Shown here piece by piece: positions 13,365-25,088 of a DNA stretch of 64,000 bases (positions within the stretch are counted from its first letter, which is position 1; each line of letters starts with the position of its first letter). A program made the translations under genes and the position numbers. The notes below the pieces were generated by a model. The model saw only the letters and a list, made by a program, of their open reading frames with translations. It was not told the origin of the DNA and ran no database searches. The DNA comes from Haliclona indistincta. Its lineage: Eukaryota > Porifera > Demospongiae > Haplosclerida > Chalinidae. Where the stretch lies: assembly GCA_964017065.1 (NCBI GenBank), contig OZ024784.1:4135152-4199151 (forward strand), in the 5' to 3' direction.

Positions 13365-14291
13365 TTAAGTGTTCTCCTCAATGTTCCATGCTGCTCTCAG
13401 TTCCTCGTATGTAGAACAGCCAGTCACTGGAGCTACAATTGCATCCCATTTCTGTTGAATCAAGATGTGAAGTTCAACTGATAGCATCTTCCGGCCCTCT
13501 GTAGTTGTTCCCGTGCGGATCTTAGTTTTATTCATCCCAGCATTCGCTGCCAGGCCTAGACTTTTATTGCTTTGTTTCAAGAGCTTCTGATCAAACTTAT
13601 CACCATTTTGCTTCATGTATGTAAAAGTACTCTTTTCTAGTGCCGCCTGAATGCTGCTCTCATCAGTGATACCCATGAACTTGGCAACAGAACGAATACA
13701 ACTCTCATACAACTCCTTGAGGTCTTCAAAAAACACCACCAATACATTAGGATCATTACGATGAGGCCACCAGCTGGCAAGATGATGAAAATACAAGAAA
13801 TTTGGAGCAATGGTGATTTGGTCTTGATCTGCATCATGCTGAGCAAGCCAAATATCTCTAACATACTCTTCCAAAGAGATTTCTCCAGATTGGAAGAACC
13901 AATCTTCAAGCATCTTGAAGGCACTGTAAGCAACAGAACAAGGCTCTCGCAGGCAGTAAATGTACTTGGCTCCTTCAGGACAGCTCTGATGCAAATGGTG
14001 AGTCTTGAAACAACGTGGAGAGAACTTTTGGTCAGCATCGAGATTCAACTTTATTAGATCTCGTGAATGTTCGATTTGAGGTACTATTTCAGCAATCTCT
14101 GTGAACTCCATATCGCCTCCAGTTCGTAGCTGATGAATGATTTGTTGCATCCACGTAGTGCCACTCTTGCAGCATCCTGCCACAATAACATCTGTGCTTC
14201 GTGGCTTGAACTCTCGCACTATCGTAAGCTTCTCTTCAGTATGTACCTTAGCCAGATTTTCCTCTAATAGTTGTATTCTACTGTCGTCCAT
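13365..14291 (-). CDS. Sulfotransferase family protein, copy 2 (intronless tandem duplicate)
   Basis: This second single-exon sulfotransferase has the same motifs: CCKSGTTWMQQI, FKTHHLHQSCPEG, YIYCLREPCSVAYSAFKM, WWPHRNDPN and KIRTGTTTEG. I choose the ATG at 14291 (MDDSRIQ), which aligns with the start of copy 1. The frame stays open to 14387, but that extension would run to within 14 bp of the CFAP70 stop and has no counterpart in copy 1. The two copies are nearly identical over most of the frame and differ mainly in the first 35 or so residues, in a short patch near residue 80, and at the C-terminus. A recent tandem duplication is the simplest reading. Confidence 0.86.
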   Translation of the reverse strand: MDDSRIQLLEENLAKVHTEEKLTIVREFKPRSTDVIVAGCCKSGTTWMQQIIHQLRTGGDMEFTEIAEIVPQIEHSRDLIKLNLDADQKFSPRCFKTHHLHQSCPEGAKYIYCLREPCSVAYSAFKMLEDWFFQSGEISLEEYVRDIWLAQHDADQDQITIAPNFLYFHHLASWWPHRNDPNVLVVFFEDLKELYESCIRSVAKFMGITDESSIQAALEKSTFTYMKQNGDKFDQKLLKQSNKSLGLAANAGMNKTKIRTGTTTEGRKMLSVELHILIQQKWDAIVAPVTGCSTYEELRAAWNIEENT

Positions 14292-14400
14292 CTGACGTGT
14301 CGAGTGTAACAAAAGAAGGAGCGGTCCGGAATATGACAGCATGATAACATCATTATTAATGATTTTTACAGTGTAAACAGTGGACATCCTACTATCAATG

Positions 14401-17400
14401 TCACAGTTGAAGTCGCTTTAATAATGAGCAATCATCCAGACCAGTCTGAAACGCAATGATAAAGGTTGCAGATCATAGTCCAATATTACATACCTTAATA
14501 GCAAACTTCCTAGCTTGTTCAGCCTCACTATGCCGCTCAGTCTAGAGAATATGAGAATGAATGAGCAGATTCAACTCAATTTATTTACTCACAGCTTTGC
14601 ACAGTAGAGATATGTATGCCCAAACTATTGGGTCCAGATTGTTGAGTATGTTAGCCTCACACAAGGCGCCTTCTGCTTCGTCTAGCTGTCCTAGCTGAGA
14701 ACAAATAAATCTACATCGGCAAGTGAACAAAGTGCTAACTTCAAAGCAAGCGATTCCCACTCCTCTCCACCCGATACTAGTTGGAGATTTCCTGCAAGTT
14801 CTCAATGATGTCTCCTTTGCCTTTTCATACTATGGTAGTTAGTCAACGAGTGTTGCACTATCTATTAACATCAAACCATTTTGTTTCTGATGTAGATATC
14901 AGCTAGTCGAAGCAGTCTAATGTGAAGATGAGCTGGTGGTTGGGCGTACTCTACTACTCGTTCATAAGCATCTAAAGCAGCAACATAATTCCCTGGCAGG
15001 TAGAAACTGTCTCCCAGCAAAGCCCATGCGTTGCTGTTCTGTAAACATCATCAGCAACAAGCAATGTAAAGCACAATAAAATACTAATTTTACCGCCATT
15101 TCTTTGGTGATTGCACTCTTCAGATATCTCTGAGCTTCAGGAAAGTTTCCCAAAAGCAAATGAAGTCTGGCTACAGTTACACAATACGACACAGACGCTT
15201 TCTCTTCTACTGGGACCTCATCATCTGAAGACCGCGAACAAGTGAGCTCATGTGCTAAGCACATTTCCGTGTACTATAAAGTAATAAGTAAGTGCAGTGC
15301 ATTAGGAAGAGTCACTAACCTTGACAGCATGAACATCCAGAAGATAAGCAGCTGTCTTAATGAATGGACTGATGACTTCTTCATGCTTGTCCTCCGTCAT
15401 CAACCCTGCTCCTCCTCCTTCTGGCGCCATTAAATCAGCACTATCTTTAACCTGAACTACTGGTCCAGTGTCTGATTGCTGTACACTGCCACCATCACCA
15501 GCTGAGCCACCATCAGCTACTCCACCACCTCCATGTGGAGACAGATCACTCTGAGCTGGGTCACCTTCTTGTGGAGTTGTCTCTACTTGAACAACTTGCT
15601 CTTCTTCTTGCACTTCAACTCTCTCTTCTGTAAGAAAAACAGGGATGTAAGTGTAAGGCAAGAATAACTAAACTGACCAGCTACATCAGGTGCAATTGTC
15701 TCCACTTCTCTCACTTTACTGTCCTCAGTGTCGCCAGCTTCAGTTGACTTACTGGCTGATGGAGCAGCAACAAAGGTCTTCTTGGACAAGGAAGAAGTCA
15801 GTTTCATAGCTGCTTCATAACACATGTCTCTGAGGACAGAATTAGCTGCTAACTCATAGAAGAGACCTTTGAAAGAGATAAATCACTGCTTTAAAGAATA
15901 ATGTTGTTTTCAACCTCTGATAGTCCATGTGACTTCATTCTTTTCATCAATGGTTGTCGCCAATTCAAGAAATTCGCTACCTTCAGCAAAGCGCTCATCC
16001 AATGAACAACACATACCATACAGTAATAACCTACACACAAGCCAGGAGAGAATAGAACTATGGACAAATGGAGCAGAATTTAACTCACGCTGGTACATAT
16101 TGCTGGTCAAGAGAGATAGCTTGCTTAAAGCACTGTTCAGCACGATCAAACTCTCTCATTCTCAAGCTGAACACACCATAATGGTACCAGTAGGAAGGAG
16201 TGTGATTGTCTCGTACTAACAACTGCACCAAAGATGGATAAAATAATTACAAATACAGGCGACAAACAGTACCTCCTTATAATAATACTCGGCCAGCTCA
16301 TATTTCCTCAATTCCTAAACAGAAAGCATGAATCAAATTAAATGTTCGTATTGCACTCACCTCTGCCTCAGCAGCAAAGACTTGCAGATCCTCACAATCC
16401 AGGGGAGACTGTGGAGTCTCTTTGGGACCCTCCAGAGCAAACACTTTCTCAGCTAATCCCTTGTGCACCTCATCCATCAGATAGGTATACAGTTCCGAAA
16501 GAAATGACTGAAGTTTCTCAGGATCTTTTGTGCTTGCTTCATTGAGAAATTTCAATCGAACAAGCTGTATAACAGCACGTTTCAGGTGCTCTTTGAAGGC
16601 ATGGTAACGACCTGATGAATTCAAGTGATGTATCAGTTGGCGATACCTACAGAATGATTGTATCGTCATGAGTAAAGAAACCTCAGTTAGGAGTGATATT
16701 GACCTTTCCTTATACTGCTCCTGTGTGATGGTTTTTGATCCAGCTTCTGCAATCTCATCACCAAACAAGTTTCTAAAAAGTATATCAAAAATTGATAATA
16801 GAGAGAAAAACTTTATTCACCGATATTCTACCAAAAGCATGTCAGCAACGTTTGCTGTAACAGAGTGAAGGTCACTCACAGCTACTTCGGTACTAAGCAC
16901 TTTCTTCTTAAGTGGAGCACGTGGTGGAATATAGTCTACTATCCTGTTCAGACACAAATAAAAAGTATTATTAAAATAGATGCCTCTACCTCTTGGCAAT
17001 GGCAGAAGCTGGTCTCTTGGCTACCAATGGTGTCATTAGTTCAATCTCTAACCACAGGTAACTGCGAGCTTCTACATATGCATTTGCCAGTTCATCTCCT
17101 GGTTTCCCTCCATCCTGTGTTGATACAACTGATGCTGTAGATACTCGCATAGCTGTTCCTGATCTCTTCCCAGGACCTCCAACCTGGATTGATTTTCTTC
17201 CTGGTCCTCCATCACCTGAACTGTAAGCTGGATTAAACACATTTCTTAACATACCATCTCTCTTACTGTGGATGAATGACTTCCAACACACTCTGGTGAT
17301 GAATGTGGTGTGTTCGTTCATCTAGAACACTCTCATTAAATGGCATGATAGAGTAGGCACCACACACTCTCTCTACTCCAGGATACAATAATGACGACAT

Positions 17401-18701
17401 ATCAACAAGAGATAGAGCATGAAAGCTGAGCCCCTCATCATCTTTAGCTTTTCCCTTTCCACCTGAGGCTACAGCCAACCTTCCGATCTCCACAGGCCAG
17501 AGGCAATTCTTAGAGAGGTTCTTGAGGAATGTAGAATTGACATTGGGCGATAGAAATGTCCGGATCTCTGAGTTCCAAGCTACTTTTGGTTTGCTGGTTT
17601 CAGCAGAACGACGAAACTCTATATCTTGAGGAGATTTGAGTCCACCTTTCTCGTCCTCAACAGCTGTAGAGATCATGGCACTGAGAAGACAAGGAAAGTT
17701 GCTGTTGCTAACAAATTGATGCAATCTCTTACCTCTCATGAACAAGACTAGCCATGGTAGTGTGAGGAAGACCTGCCCACCACCACTGACCATTTAGCTG
17801 AGCATGATCTGGTTCAACAGGTGACTTGAGCTCACCGCTAGCGATGACAAGAGGTGACAACTCACCACCCTATATGATTCACTGGATCATGATTCACACA
17901 CTTAAAATTTACACATACTGCTGGAATTGGTTTGGGAATGGCCACAGTGAAAGTGTATGGGAATGAGGATCCAGGCGACCATGAGTGTGGAGGAGAGTAG
18001 AGACCACGCACTCTCAGTGTCAGAATGTTACTACAATAGGAGTACTCAACTAGTATAAATAAGATCAATGTTAATATCTCACCTCTTGCTGAGCTCTGCA
18101 GGTGTTAAGAGTGGCTTGGGAACACTGATCTTAACATCCAAAACAGTCTACACAACACCAATGGTAAATGATTTACTGAGCTGAACGACTCACAGGTTCT
18201 TTGTTGTGATCTTCAAAGGTTGGGTGAAACAATGTCAGAGAATCACTAATGACTGTCTGTCCTTTTAGCAATGGTACCAGCTCAATACTAGCCTGTCCTA
18301 ATAGATTGGTCTTATCCTCCTTAGCTTTCTTGTCTTTGGGGAGCACCTCAATGATGCTTACTGTGTGACAAAATTATTAAAATGCGTCACATTATTATTA
18401 TATTATATATGTCTAACCTATTAGAGGCTGTTTGATCAGGTTATCAAAGCTGGCAGGATTAGTAGTAACGACCTTGAGAGAAGTGGTATAACTGATATCA
18501 AACTCTTCATTTTTGCATTCCTTTTTGGTGGATTCTCCAAGTGAAGCAAGACCAAGCTCAACACGAGCAAAGGCAGTGAAGATATCTCCTTTGCTAGCAT
18601 GCTGTGGTTAATGGAATAGCTACAGCAGTAGACATTGTAGAAATACATACCAGGTTAGTGCATTTCCCCAGCTCAATCGTCACGGTCCGTTCAGCACACA
18701 T
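14401..18701 (-). CDS. CFAP70: Cilia- and flagella-associated protein 70 (CFAP70/TTC18)
   Basis: CFAP70 is a TPR protein linked to the outer dynein arm region of motile cilia. The start MCAERTVTI at 18701 is the only ATG upstream of the first donor that stays open. Family blocks are KNCLWPVEIGRLA...DDEGLSFHALSLVDMSSLLYPGV at 17370-17530, PPRAPLKKKVLSTEVAVSDL near 16900, YHAFKEHLKRAVIQLVRLKFL near 16560-16610, LQSFLSELYTYLMDEVH near 16480, then many TPR exons (CEANILNNLDPIVWAYISLL at 14600-14680). The last exon (TGLDDCSLLKRLQL) ends at the TGA at 14401-14403. The acidic linker at 15420-15780 has counterparts in the mammalian protein. About 20 short introns. An X-box lies 42 bp upstream, in the gap shared with NDUFAF5. 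Confidence 0.9.
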
Positions 18702-18742
18702 GTCTACAAACAGCCTCTGGGCAAAAACATTGAACTGCTTCA

Positions 18743-18756
18743 GTCACCATGGAAAC
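18743..18756 (+). promoter_or_regulatory. RFX X-box-like motif between CFAP70 and NDUFAF5
   Basis: GTCACCATGGAAAC fits the 14-bp X-box consensus (family ideal GTTGCCATGGCAAC) except for one position in the right half. It lies 42 bp upstream of the CFAP70 ATG and 82 bp upstream of the NDUFAF5 ATG. CFAP70, an axonemal gene, is the likelier target. Confidence 0.62.
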
Positions 18757-18837
18757 CAGCAGTAAACGAGAATATACGAAGACTTTCGTCCGTTATTTTC
18801 TCCATGCACACGTGGCCGTGGGAACTCTGAACAAGCC

Positions 18838-20265
18838 ATGTTGAGAAAAGCTGTAATCGTGAAAGAATCAGTGCTTGCGAGGACCAAGAAAACTATACGC
18901 CCACGACTTCTTTCTAATGGCACCAGTGGCGCCATTAATATCTTCGATAGGAAGGTGAAGCGACAACAACGCAACAGAGCTGCTAGTGGCGACAATCCTG
19001 AGCTGTATGACTACTTGAAAGATGAAGTTGCATCACATATCGTGGACAGAATCTGCGATGTTGCCAGGCAAGGTTCTCTGTAAAATTCCGCATACGATAA
19101 CGTCACAATGCGTCTCACGTGATCTTTGCAGGCACTTTCCAGTAACAGTGGACATAGGATGTGGCCGTGGTCATATTGCAAAGCATCTTTCAAAAGACAT
19201 CACTAATCGGTTGTACCAATGTGACTATGCAGAAATACCTCTTGTAAGCTGTGCATAGCATAGTGACGAAAACTCCCTGTTTTATACATGTAGTCCCAGA
19301 GTTGCTCACCAGTTAATGTTCCTACTCACCGAGTGGTTGCTGATGAAGAGTTCCTGCCTTTAGCAAGTGACACGTTTGACCTTGCTACAAGCTGTCTCAG
19401 TCTACACTGGGTCAATGATCTTCCTGCTGCATTCAAAGAAGTGTGCCTCTTCTAACTAGTTCTCTTGATCCAATCCTCTTTTCTTCAGGTTAACCGTATC
19501 CTCAAACCAGATGGCTGCTTTATAGGATGCATGTTTACTGGTGAAACACTGTTCGAACTACGCTCATCTCTGCAATTAGCCCAAACCGAAAGAGAAGGGG
19601 TTAGTTGCCATGTCCAAATTAATATCCATTGCGAGCCAATAGTAACTATTTTCGTATTATACCACCGTGATAGGGATTCTCAGCTCATGTATCTCCATTC
19701 GTTGAAGCAGGAGAGGTAGGCAGTTTGCTCAGTCGAGGTGGATTTGTGTTGACGACAGTGGTATGTTTATACTGCACTGCTTATCATATTGTATCACTCA
19801 CTACCTTGTGTAGGATGTAGATGAAATTGTAGTCAACTATCCCTCAATGTTTGAACTAATGCGAGATCTCAAAGGTTTGTCTGTGTGTGTAGAGGGCCCT
19901 AAATACTACTGAGCTGCTACAGCAATGACAATTATTGTGATTTTATCACTAGGAATGGGCGAAAACAATGCTACTCACAAGCGGCCTAACTATATTAGGA
20001 GAGATACTCTAACTGCTGCAGCTGCTCTGTACAAAAGTAAGGCAGCCAAGATGTTATTCTTTCCTTATTTTTGCTATCATCAGGTCTCTATGGTAACAAG
20101 GAGAGTGATAGTGGGAGTAGTGTTCCTGCTACTTTCCAGTTGGTTCATTTCATTGGTTGGAAACCAGACAAGAGCCAGCTGCAACCAGCTAAACGCGGCT
20201 CTGCAGGAGCATCTCTCAAGGATATTGGCAAAATAGTGTCAACTGACCCAATAAAATCACATTGA
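18838..20265 (+). CDS. NDUFAF5: NDUFAF5, mitochondrial complex I assembly factor (methyltransferase-fold hydroxylase)
   Basis: NDUFAF5 hydroxylates an arginine of NDUFS7 early in complex I assembly in the mitochondrial matrix. The ATG at 18838 opens a basic leader suited to import. Then come [16 protein letters not shown], the SAM-fold motif [16 protein letters not shown] (about 19150-19190), [20 protein letters not shown] near 19350, [20 protein letters not shown] split by an intron, [18 protein letters not shown] at 19530-19580, [19 protein letters not shown], and [20 protein letters not shown] near the end. Exon 1 ends VARH across an apparent GC-AG intron (donor at 19068). The stop at 20263-20265 lies 52 bp from the WDHD1 stop (convergent). 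Confidence 0.9.
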
Positions 20266-20317
20266 GTCCTCAAAATTTGTTTCCCTATTTCTATAATAAA
20301 ACAAGTATTATTATTCA

Positions 20318-23300
20318 CTATTGTTTCTTGGTGAATGAGAATGCTGATAGTTTTTGTGTTGTAGTAGCTTTGGTAGATGATTTGGGTTTAGATTTGGGTC
20401 CCTCTTTGCTTCCTCCATCACTTTTCCTCTTACCGCCGCCACGAGTACCTGATGATAACATACTCATAATAACACTATTATCAATGGTTGTATAGAACAA
20501 AACCTTTCTGTTTTTGTTGCTTCTCCTTTTTCTTTTCCTCTTCTTTTTCTGCTTCCTTGCGTATATTCTCTAGAAAGCTAGATCGTCTATTTGCCTCAAG
20601 CTGCTTCCTCTGAGGAGTTGCCATCTTTAGCATTAGATCAATTCACAGCAATAAATTACTTAGAATGCTTCAATAAATTACCTTGAATGGGTTGTAGCGT
20701 TCATTGGTCAGGACCACTGGTGATGCACTCACTTTCACCTCTTCTTCCTCCTCCTCATCTTTTTCCTCTTCTTCCTGATCACTGAATAGCTCCTTTGTTT
20801 GATCTGGCGTATTACTGATCTCCTCCTCTTCCTCTTCATTCTCTTCATTTTCGTTTAATTCTTCCTGAGATTTCAATTTCATTTCAGATCTTTCTTTCTC
20901 TTTTTGTCTTCTCTTTGCCATCAACAATTTCATCCGACTGCTGCTGGTTGAGGTGATGCTATGAGGTGCACTAGTATTCTGATGCCGGCTACTATCAGAA
21001 ACTGAGTGAGAATAATTCCAGTCATCGGCCACTTCTATATCATCATCCTCCTCCTCTTCATCTTGAAGTGCCTTCTGTTGCTGTAATTCATTGATTTCTC
21101 TAGCAAGTCGATGGTGACCAGACTTTGATGCATATTGCAGAGCCAACTCAAGCTAGAGAAAGAGACAGATTTGACATTTTGTAATAAAACTAGATGAACT
21201 CACTCCTTGTTCGGTTGGCATCATGGAAGCGACTTCAAATGCCCTGTACTCTTGGTTAGACTGGCAAGCAAGCTAACAAACAAACACCAGTTCACACACA
21301 GTAGCTGCATTATACATACATCACTCACAGCCAACATTTGTATAAGTGGTCGTAAAAGGTCACTGTCATTGAAGGGAAGAGCAGGTGGGCGGAGCAAGAG
21401 CTGCTGAAACTTGTTCTACAACAAGAAAGTATAACCATATCTGCAGACTATGATTATAGCTACATGTACCTCTGTATCTGTCTTATCTGTCTGTGGTTCA
21501 CAGAGAGGCACTTGGAGTGATAGAGATGACATGACAGGACGTGGAAGCACAGCAGGATAGTCCATTCCTTTACACAATATCACTCTATAATGAGACAACA
21601 ATAACAACATGACAATGAACAGAACAACATACCTCATCTCCGCAGGATTATGGATCATACCAACAATAAAGTAGTGATCACTCTTGTTCTTACCAAGAAC
21701 CTTGGCACAGTCCAGTATTGGTTGCCATAACAACTGATAACTAGTACTCAGTGACCTAACCATCCCCTTAGTGTCATAACTCAACAATAAACCAGCCTCA
21801 GAAAAACTAAAGATAAGACACATTAGTACTGTGATCATAAAAATACTGTAATAGGTCATCATTTTATGAGAAAATTTTCATCATGAAAGTGACAGCCAGT
21901 GTCTATGTCACATGTATAAAATGTCCTTTCTTTTCACACCTGCTACTATAAGATACCCTTTATAGTAGCAGGTACAGATTTGCAGCAATGTTGATTACAG
22001 TGTGAATGAATGCACAAACTAACCCCAGCCACTCTAGTTTGGTGTGAGGAGTGAGAGGGAGATGATGAGGATGATGGACCACCTTCCGATTGTGAACATC
22101 CAACACCATTATTTGGAGTGAGAACACAGTGTCAGTACCTACAAATATTCAATGCAGGACTACGTTAGGATCGTCAACACACTCACATGGTGGTGTCTGA
22201 TACACTATAGCAAGCTGGTTCCTCCAGCCAGCCATTGCTACAGATCTGCCCGGTAGAGAGAGTACGTCTTTTTGTATCCCACTGAGTGAGAAGAGACGAA
22301 GAAATTGCTTGTCAGTGGCAGCAGAAACCCAGTCGTCACCTATAGCAATGACCTGCAAGAGAGCGAATGATTGTGTGCTAGTGTGTAGACAAGTACCTCC
22401 ACACTCTCTTTGCCTGGTAGTTGCACTGACCATTCCTTGGCTGAGCTCCATGATGAGAAATGAGTCACTTGAAGCAGACTATGAACAAGCGCAACAACAA
22501 TGACCTATCCCTTGCTTTATCATGAATATCACAATAGTATAATGGTAATGAATACTTGAAAAGTATTTATTGATTCCAGTCAACCTAAAATCATTGATTA
22601 TAGCTAAAGGATACCTTGGTTCATCATAATTCTTCTCTGAAGCTAACACAAGAGCAGATGAAGAGAGAGCAGCCATACTGAAGTTGCTGTGATTAGAGAC
22701 ACTAAAGGAGTGATGAGTGATACTGCTGTGAAACTCCACCTCCACTAAAGAGGTGGAGTCTGATTCGTTATGGCAACGCACTGCCCCCACCATGTTGTAC
22801 ACCTGGTCAAACTGGTCAATATGGAGCATACAATGTACAATACTCACCATGAAGCGATTCTGAAGATATGAGGGTGTGGCTGATGATTGTACTGCATCAT
22901 GATACACCTCTATTAGTTTGTCACTGAATGAAGGACGTGAAGGTGGTGCAGGATGAGAGACAGGCTTTGTTTGTTCTGATGGTGATACTGATCTAGAAGC
23001 AGACTGCTGTCCATCACTCCCGGACACATTCAACTTTCTTCGCTTGATAACAGGCATTGTGTCATCCTCTCCCTCACTCTCTCTCTCTGAGGCACCAGCA
23101 CCAGGAGGTGTGGCAACACTTGCATCATCCATGCCAAATATATCATCAGGTGGAATTCCCTGAAAATTACAGGAATAAACACCAGATTTCTACACTAGCA
23201 GCACCTAACCTCCATGAGCAAGCTATCGTCTATCAAAGGATCATCAAACATGTTGACATCATCAGGACACACCAACTCGCGTGGAAATGCACATAACTTT

Positions 23301-24832
23301 CCAGAGAATGTGCTGAAAATCAATGGAAACTCTTTCTCCCTTCCAAGTGGATCCCAGCACATTGCAGTAATTTTGTCACTAGCCTTACATCTAAAGAAAG
23401 CAACGTATAGATTTAGCTAACACCATGTGGATAAGATGCATGTTGCACTCAACTCACTTTTTGATGCATGTTGTCTGTTTGTTGGTATGTTCCCAAATAG
23501 TCACATGACCATCAGCCCCACCCAAAGCAAGGTAACGTCCACAGTGTGACCAGCAACAAACATTCACATCCTAACAAGCAGTAGACCAATAGAATCATAA
23601 TACTGACGCCATACCTTAATGTGATGGTTGTCAATAAGTGTTGCTGTACACTTCCACTCTCCTTCTCTCTCAAACAACTACAGCCAGCAATATGTTATCA
23701 CCACATTATATACAGTCAACAACTCACCTTGACCTCTTTGCCAGAAGGAACAGCTAAAGTAGGTCCCTGTACACAAAAAAGTACCAGACAGACAACTGTT
23801 AGGTACATAAATAGTGTATAATTACCTGGGCTTTGTTTCCTGGCTGCCATGCCAACCGACACAGACAGGTTGCAAGACAGACATCATTACACCTCTGCAA
23901 AACAGTAGCTACAAACAACTGTTCCTGTGAATTAAGGAGGTGAGCATGTAGGATAGATGCATGATAAGTGGTGCTGACCTTGGTATTCACTGACCATACT
24001 CTGATACTACCATCACAACTAGAAGAGGCCTAATGTAGTAGTCAGTAACAAGACAGTAAGGCATATAATGCTGGAATACTCACAAGGTATTCTGTATGTT
24101 GGTCAAACTCAAGCCAGAGCAATGGTGCTTCATGACCGCACAGCTGTGACACTTTAGTAAGATCTGACAGAGAAGCTAGTTTAAGCTGAAAATCACTGCA
24201 GACAGACTATAGCTACACACGATGATGATGAAACAAGTCACACCTTGCACCGGCAGCGACCCAGCTGTTATCACGACTAACAGAAACACACGTCACGGGA
24301 GCAGTGAAGCGAAATATCATTCCTTCAGCAGCTGACTGTAGGACAGATAACCATTATTATAGCAGCCATCAGTTAGTCTCACTAACATACATTAGCCTGT
24401 ATATCATCATTGGGGTTACCAGGAAGATATGAATATGTCACTACAGTGTGTTCTTTAGTTGCTACAGCTACTAAGTACTGGTCACCCTGTTATTGGATAA
24501 TATGAAAGTCGCCTAGTGGGTGGAAAATCACATGTGACATGCCTGTCTGTATGGAGCTACAGCAGTCACTGCCTCCACTCCATCGATGTCAAACATGTAC
24601 GAGTCACCGTCCACAGAATCCTCGTAAAAGAACAGTGTGTTGTCACATCCTGAACACACAATTTGTCTGTAGATAAAAACAAACTAATAAATTATTATTG
24701 ATTTTGCAGCTGTCTTTTCCATAATTTTAATAAATAATTGATCGTTAAGTTTAGTCACCTCTTCTCGTCTACGCGGACATCAGTCAGTCCCTCGGAATGG
24801 AGCAGCTGACCAATGACACGAGCCTCCTCCAT
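20318..24832 (-). CDS. WDHD1: WDHD1/And-1/Ctf4 replisome hub
   Basis: WDHD1 (Ctf4) links the CMG helicase to polymerase alpha at replication forks. The start MEEARVIGQLLHSEG at 24832 aligns with the family N-terminus. WD40 repeats follow through many short exons (HEAPLLWLEFDQHTEYLASS, SCDGSIRVWSVNTK, CNDVCLATCLCRLAWQPG, CWSHCGRYLALGGADGHVTI). A linker (PVIKRRKLNVSG) precedes the SepB/Ctf4 beta-propeller (LQNRFMV...GAVRCHN, SAATDKQFLRLFSLSGIQKD, SMAGWRNQLAIVY). The helical domain includes LALQYASKSGHHRLAREI, then an acidic stretch, NPFKV and the conserved tail TTQKLSAFSF, with its stop at 20318. The C-terminal HMG box of vertebrate WDHD1 is not seen; NPFKV leads almost directly into a Lys/Glu-rich segment. 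Confidence 0.9.
21939..21972. repeat. Perfect 13-bp inverted repeat (stem-loop) in a WDHD1 intron
   Basis: CCTGCTACTATAA at 21939-21951 is followed after 8 bases by its exact reverse complement at 21960-21972. The repeat sits between WDHD1 exons. It could be a small hairpin or a relic of a palindromic element. Confidence 0.55.
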
Positions 24833-25088
24833 GATGTCCGAGTCAAAGCTTTCCCGGTCCCGCGCTACGAGACAGTGACCTCATTGAATTGACCAATCAG
24901 ATTCTAACAATATTCATGAATAATAATTATTGAGCAAGAATTCATTACAAACCCCTCCCACTACTATCCCTGACGTTACGAGCTAGCTAGCTAGCTCAGC
25001 TCCAGCTCACCTCTCTGTAGTGTTTCCGTATCTATGGTCTCAGATTGTCATCATTACTGTTTTCAGCAGACGACACAGTGATTGCAAG

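Noticed and set aside
12216..14387. Bacterial contamination or assembly artefact at the intronless sulfotransferases
   Set aside because: Base composition matches the surroundings and the genes sit between intron-containing animal genes. Transfer remains possible and is listed as a question only.
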